Source of the DNA: Streptomyces cyaneofuscatus
GTDB taxonomy: Bacteria > Actinomycetota > Actinomycetes > Streptomycetales > Streptomycetaceae
DNA length: 64,000 bases
Assembly (NCBI RefSeq): GCF_000718135.1
Contig: NZ_JOEM01000017.1
Location: 102,088 to 166,087 of the forward strand
Direction of reading: 5' to 3'
Part shown: positions 61,692 through 64,000 of the stretch, in pieces
Layout: every line of letters starts with the position of its first letter
Position numbering within the stretch: position 1 is the stretch's first letter
Position numbers and translations under genes: made by a program
The notes under the pieces: model-generated
The model's input: only the letters and a program-made list of their open reading frames with translations
Told to the model about the DNA's origin: nothing
Database searches by the model: none

Positions 61692-61725
61692 AGGGGTGCT
61701 CAGGGGTGCTTGGAGGGGGAGTCGG

Positions 61726-62448
61726 TCAGCCGAGCTCGCGTACCTGGGCCGGGGTCGGGGCCGTACCGCCGAGGTGGGCCGGGACCCACCACGTGTCACT
61801 CGCGTCCTTCGGGCGCACCGGGTAAGCCCGCTGGGCGGCCTCCAGCAGCTCCTGCACGCGCTCCCGCAGCCGCCGGGTGATCGCACCCGCGTACTGGTCG
61901 GCGGGCGCCTCCATGGGCTCGCCGACGCGGATGGTGATCGGGATGTGGCTGCGCTTGAAGTTACGCGGCCGCCCCTTGGTCCAGATCCGCTGCGTGCCCC
62001 ACAGCGCCATCGGGATCAGCGGGACCCCGGCCTCCTGGGCGAGACGCGCGGCACCCGACTTGAAGCTCTTCAGCGTGAACGACTGCGAGATGGTGGCCTC
62101 GGGGAAGACGCCGACGATCTCGCCGGAGCGCAGCGACTCCAGCGCGTGAGCGTACGCGTGCTCACCCTGGTCCCGGTCGACCGGAATGTGCTTCATCCCG
62201 CGCATCAGCGGGCCGGAGACCTTGTGCCGGAAGACCGATTCCTTCGCCATGAAGCGGACGAGCCGCTTCTGCGGCAGGGCGCCGAGGCCGGTGAAGATGA
62301 AGTCGAGGTAGCTGATGTGGTTGCTGACCAGCACCGCGCCACCGGTCTTCGGGATGTGCTCCGAACCCTGAGTGTCGATCTTCAGGTCGAGCGCCTTGAA
62401 CAGAGTGCGAGCGGCGCCGACGACCGGTCGATAGACGAGTTCTGCCAT
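61726..62448 (-). CDS. 1-acyl-sn-glycerol-3-phosphate acyltransferase-like (PlsC family)
   Basis: A 240-residue acyltransferase. Catalytic NHISYLD (NHx4D form, near residue 44), substrate-binding VFPEATISQ and the later LIPMALWGTQRIW. N-terminal region suggests peripheral or single-span membrane contact. ATG 62448 was chosen for AAGAAGGG and because family members begin MAELVYRPV; the frame extends to ATG 62541 (271 residues). Acylates lysophospholipid in membrane lipid synthesis. Confidence 0.9.
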   Translation of the reverse strand: MAELVYRPVVGAARTLFKALDLKIDTQGSEHIPKTGGAVLVSNHISYLDFIFTGLGALPQKRLVRFMAKESVFRHKVSGPLMRGMKHIPVDRDQGEHAYAHALESLRSGEIVGVFPEATISQSFTLKSFKSGAARLAQEAGVPLIPMALWGTQRIWTKGRPRNFKRSHIPITIRVGEPMEAPADQYAGAITRRLRERVQELLEAAQRAYPVRPKDASDTWWVPAHLGGTAPTPAQVRELG

Positions 62449-62677
62449 CTGGAGAAGACCCTTCTTCAGCGCCTGGGGAGGGTTCTCCCGGCGGAAGTTA
62501 CGCAGCCGTAGGTTTTCGGCATTGTGGCGATGGTGCCCCATGCGCGGTCCCGTGGCCAGTCCCGGTGGGCCCCGGCCGCGAGATTCTCGTCACGTGCGCG
62601 CCGCCTCCAAGCTGCGGGAATGTCCAGCGGCCGGCCGGTGCTGACTCCTTGCGAAGAGCTCTGATCAGGAGGCGACA

Positions 62678-63004
62678 GTGGACGGCGGAACACCCGGGCA
62701 GCGGCTCGACGCGGCCCAACTCGGCGCGGAACTGGGGGAACGGGCGACACTCGTCCAGTTCTCCACCGCCTTCTGCCAGCCGTGCCGGGCCACCCGCCGC
62801 ACGCTCGCCGACGTGGCCGCCATGGTCGACGGGGTCGCGCACATCGAGATCGACGCCGAGGCGCATCTCACGCTCGTGCGGCAGCTCGACATCACAAAGA
62901 CGCCCACCGTGCTCGTGCTCGACGGCGCGGGCCAGGTGGTCCGCCGTGCGTCGGGCCAACCCCGCACCGCCGATGTCGTCGCGGCGCTGGGACGGGCCAT
63001 ATGA
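62678..63004 (+). CDS. thioredoxin-family protein
   Basis: A 108-residue thioredoxin fold with active site STAFCQPCRATRR (CQPC, not the standard CGPC) and cis-Pro in KTPTVLVLD. No signal peptide, so cytoplasmic. GTG 62678 with AGGAGG upstream. It is divergent from the acyltransferase and precedes the leader peptide and flavin reductase; a sulfur or redox link is possible but not shown. Confidence 0.92.
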   Translation: MDGGTPGQRLDAAQLGAELGERATLVQFSTAFCQPCRATRRTLADVAAMVDGVAHIEIDAEAHLTLVRQLDITKTPTVLVLDGAGQVVRRASGQPRTADVVAALGRAI

Positions 63005-63076
63005 CGGACCGTGACGCATCTCCCACATGGCGGAACGCCCTTGACTGCACCCACCACGCATCGTCAGTCTGACGCT

Positions 63077-63157
63077 ATGCCGCCAGAACTCCTTCTCTAC
63101 GGCCGGGTCCACGTGGACCTCGTACGCCACGCGAGTGCGCGCTGTCCGGGTGCCTGA
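63077..63157 (+). CDS. 26-residue putative leader peptide (Cys-type, R-x-H-x-D-L motif)
   Basis: A short frame from ATG 63077 to TGA 63157 encodes a peptide with the core GRVHVDLVRHASARC. This matches the Streptomyces putative leader peptides (R-x-H-x-D-L-x-R-x-x-S-A-x-C) that precede sulfur and cysteine related genes and may sense cysteine by attenuation. It ends 43 bases before the flavin reductase ATG at 63201. Too short for ordinary gene callers. Weak ribosome site. Confidence 0.65.
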   Translation: MPPELLLYGRVHVDLVRHASARCPGA

Positions 63158-63200
63158 GCAACCACGGCCCCCTACGCCTCTCCCGCAGAAGGACACCTCC

Positions 63201-63707
63201 ATGACGGCCTCACCCGAACTCGCCCCCTCCCTCACGGCATCGCCCGAGCTCCTGCGCTCCGTCTTCCGCCGCCATGCCGCGGGCGTCGCGGTGATCACCG
63301 CCGCCGGGGAGCGGCCGGTCGGATTCACCGCCACCTCGCTCAATTCCGTCGCGGCCGAGCCCCCGCTGGTCTCCTTCGGCATCGGGACGTCCTCCTCCAG
63401 CTGGCCGGTGCTGGCCGAGGCGGAGTACGTCGGCGTCCACATACTCGGCGAGCACCAGCAGGAGCTGGCCGCCACCTTCGCCCGCAGCGGCGCCGACCGT
63501 TTCGGCCCGTCCACCGACTGGAGCAGCGGCCCCGAGGGCGTCCCGCTGCTCGCCGGCGTCTCCGCCTGGCTGGTCTGCCGGGTCGTGACCCGTGTCCCGG
63601 CGGGCGACCACCGCATCGTGATCGCCGAGGCCGTGGCCGGCGACCCGTCGGGGGCCGGGCGGCCGCTGGTCTACCACCAGGGGCGGTTCACGGCTCTGCG
63701 AGACTGA
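63201..63707 (+). CDS. flavin-reductase-family protein (FMN-binding split barrel)
   Basis: A 168-residue flavin reductase: FRRHAAGVAVITAAG, VGFTATSLNSVAAEPPLVSFGI and HILGEHQQELAATFA are the usual FMN-binding strands. Family members feed FMNH2 to sulfonate, aromatic or nitrilotriacetate monooxygenases. ATG 63201 has AAGGA upstream; the frame extends 22 codons through the leader region. The leader peptide upstream suggests control by sulfur status. Confidence 0.9.
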   Translation: MTASPELAPSLTASPELLRSVFRRHAAGVAVITAAGERPVGFTATSLNSVAAEPPLVSFGIGTSSSSWPVLAEAEYVGVHILGEHQQELAATFARSGADRFGPSTDWSSGPEGVPLLAGVSAWLVCRVVTRVPAGDHRIVIAEAVAGDPSGAGRPLVYHQGRFTALRD

Positions 63708-63913
63708 GGGCGGGCAGGCGGACGCTCGCAGGGACGTTTCCTCCGTTGGCAAGGTCACAGTGCGGAGCGCTTGCTCAGGGGTAAGAGACTGGGTGTACTG
63801 GCGAGTAATATCGGCCGGGAGCCCGGTCGGCCCGACCGGAAACGGCCCTGTAAGGCGCCTATGCTGCGTGCAGCAAGGCAGCCCGGAAATGACGATGCAG
63901 TAGGAGAGCCGGC

Positions 63914-64000
63914 GTGAGCTTGAGGATCGTTGTCTGTGTGAAGTACGTGCCCGACGCGACCGGTGACCGGCATTTCGCCGATGACCTGACGCTGGACCGT
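63914..64000 (+). CDS. etfB: electron transfer flavoprotein subunit beta (5' end only)
   Basis: The first 29 codons are in the window, reading MSLRIVVCVKYVPDATGDR and continuing past the edge; IVVCVKYVPD is the hallmark EtfB start (AMP-binding region). GTG 63914 follows AGGAGAG. EtfB pairs with EtfA to carry electrons from acyl-CoA dehydrogenases. The 206-bp gap upstream has a possible -10 TATGCT near 63860. Confidence 0.9.
   Translation, partial: MSLRIVVCVKYVPDATGDRHFADDLTLDR

Noticed and set aside
63135..63200. N-terminal extension of the flavin reductase from 63135
   Set aside because: It runs over the leader peptide, lacks family similarity, and ATG 63201 has a ribosome site.

Overview
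The window is a high-GC chromosomal segment from a Streptomyces-like actinomycete. The evidence is very high third-position GC, many GTG starts, four-base GTGA/ATGA gene overlaps, frequent leaderless-type promoters, and family content typical of the genus (PucR and FadR-type regulators, TerD pairs, BlaI/M56 pairs, DUF3068, DUF6421, ricin-B chitinase). No rRNA, tRNA, CRISPR array, prophage or intact insertion sequence was seen. No species is claimed.

Layout. 1-7307 (minus): DUF3068 protein, GT4 glycosyltransferase, SAM methyltransferase and a huge DUF3367/AftD-like GT-C enzyme cut by the left edge, apparently a cell-surface glycan set. 7495-8852: a DUF2613-like micro-membrane protein overlapping a PucR-type regulator. 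8876-15756: a gamma-glutamylation catabolic set (GlnA4-like synthetase, aldehyde dehydrogenase, SDR on minus; FadR-type regulator, ethanolamine-type permease, C26 gamma-glutamyl hydrolase on plus), best explained as ethanolamine use via gamma-glutamylated intermediates. 15727-19743: a repeat-tailed membrane protein, two TerD proteins, a BlaI regulator with M56 protease, and a TatA; two BlaI-type palindromes lie in front of terD/blaI and tatA.

19857-28136: AlkZ-like winged-helix protein, geranylgeranyl-reductase-family flavoenzyme, a 1614-residue HEAT-repeat protein and a stand-alone LigD-type 3'-phosphoesterase. 28442-32074: secreted GH16 glucanase, secreted ricin-B/GH18 chitinase and an aldo/keto reductase. 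32097-41826: Ser/Thr kinase, HAD phosphatase, Lrp regulator, FUSC transporter, beta-propeller lactonase, a CbiX-like protein lacking the usual histidines, an N-acetylglucosamine-kinase-like ATPase, uracil-DNA glycosylase and a BNR-repeat protein. 42048-52287: cupin, two GNATs, methyltransferase, FprA-like reductase, DUF305 lipoprotein divergent from an LVIVD-repeat protein, a 59-residue micro-gene, PAP2, M56 and DUF5134 proteins.

52270-56597 looks like a scarred accessory locus: a dispersed repeat, an orphan gene, a broken NRPS adenylation domain interrupted by inverted foreign coding sequence, then an intact flavin reductase, a diaminobutyrate-type aminotransferase and a LysE exporter, probably remains of a small amino-acid-derived biosynthetic cluster. 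56741-64000: glycerophosphodiesterase, the DUF6421-SDR-threonine-aldolase operon, a transglutaminase-like protein behind a 38-bp perfect palindrome, acyltransferase, thioredoxin, a Cys-ending leader peptide ahead of a flavin reductase, and the start of etfB.
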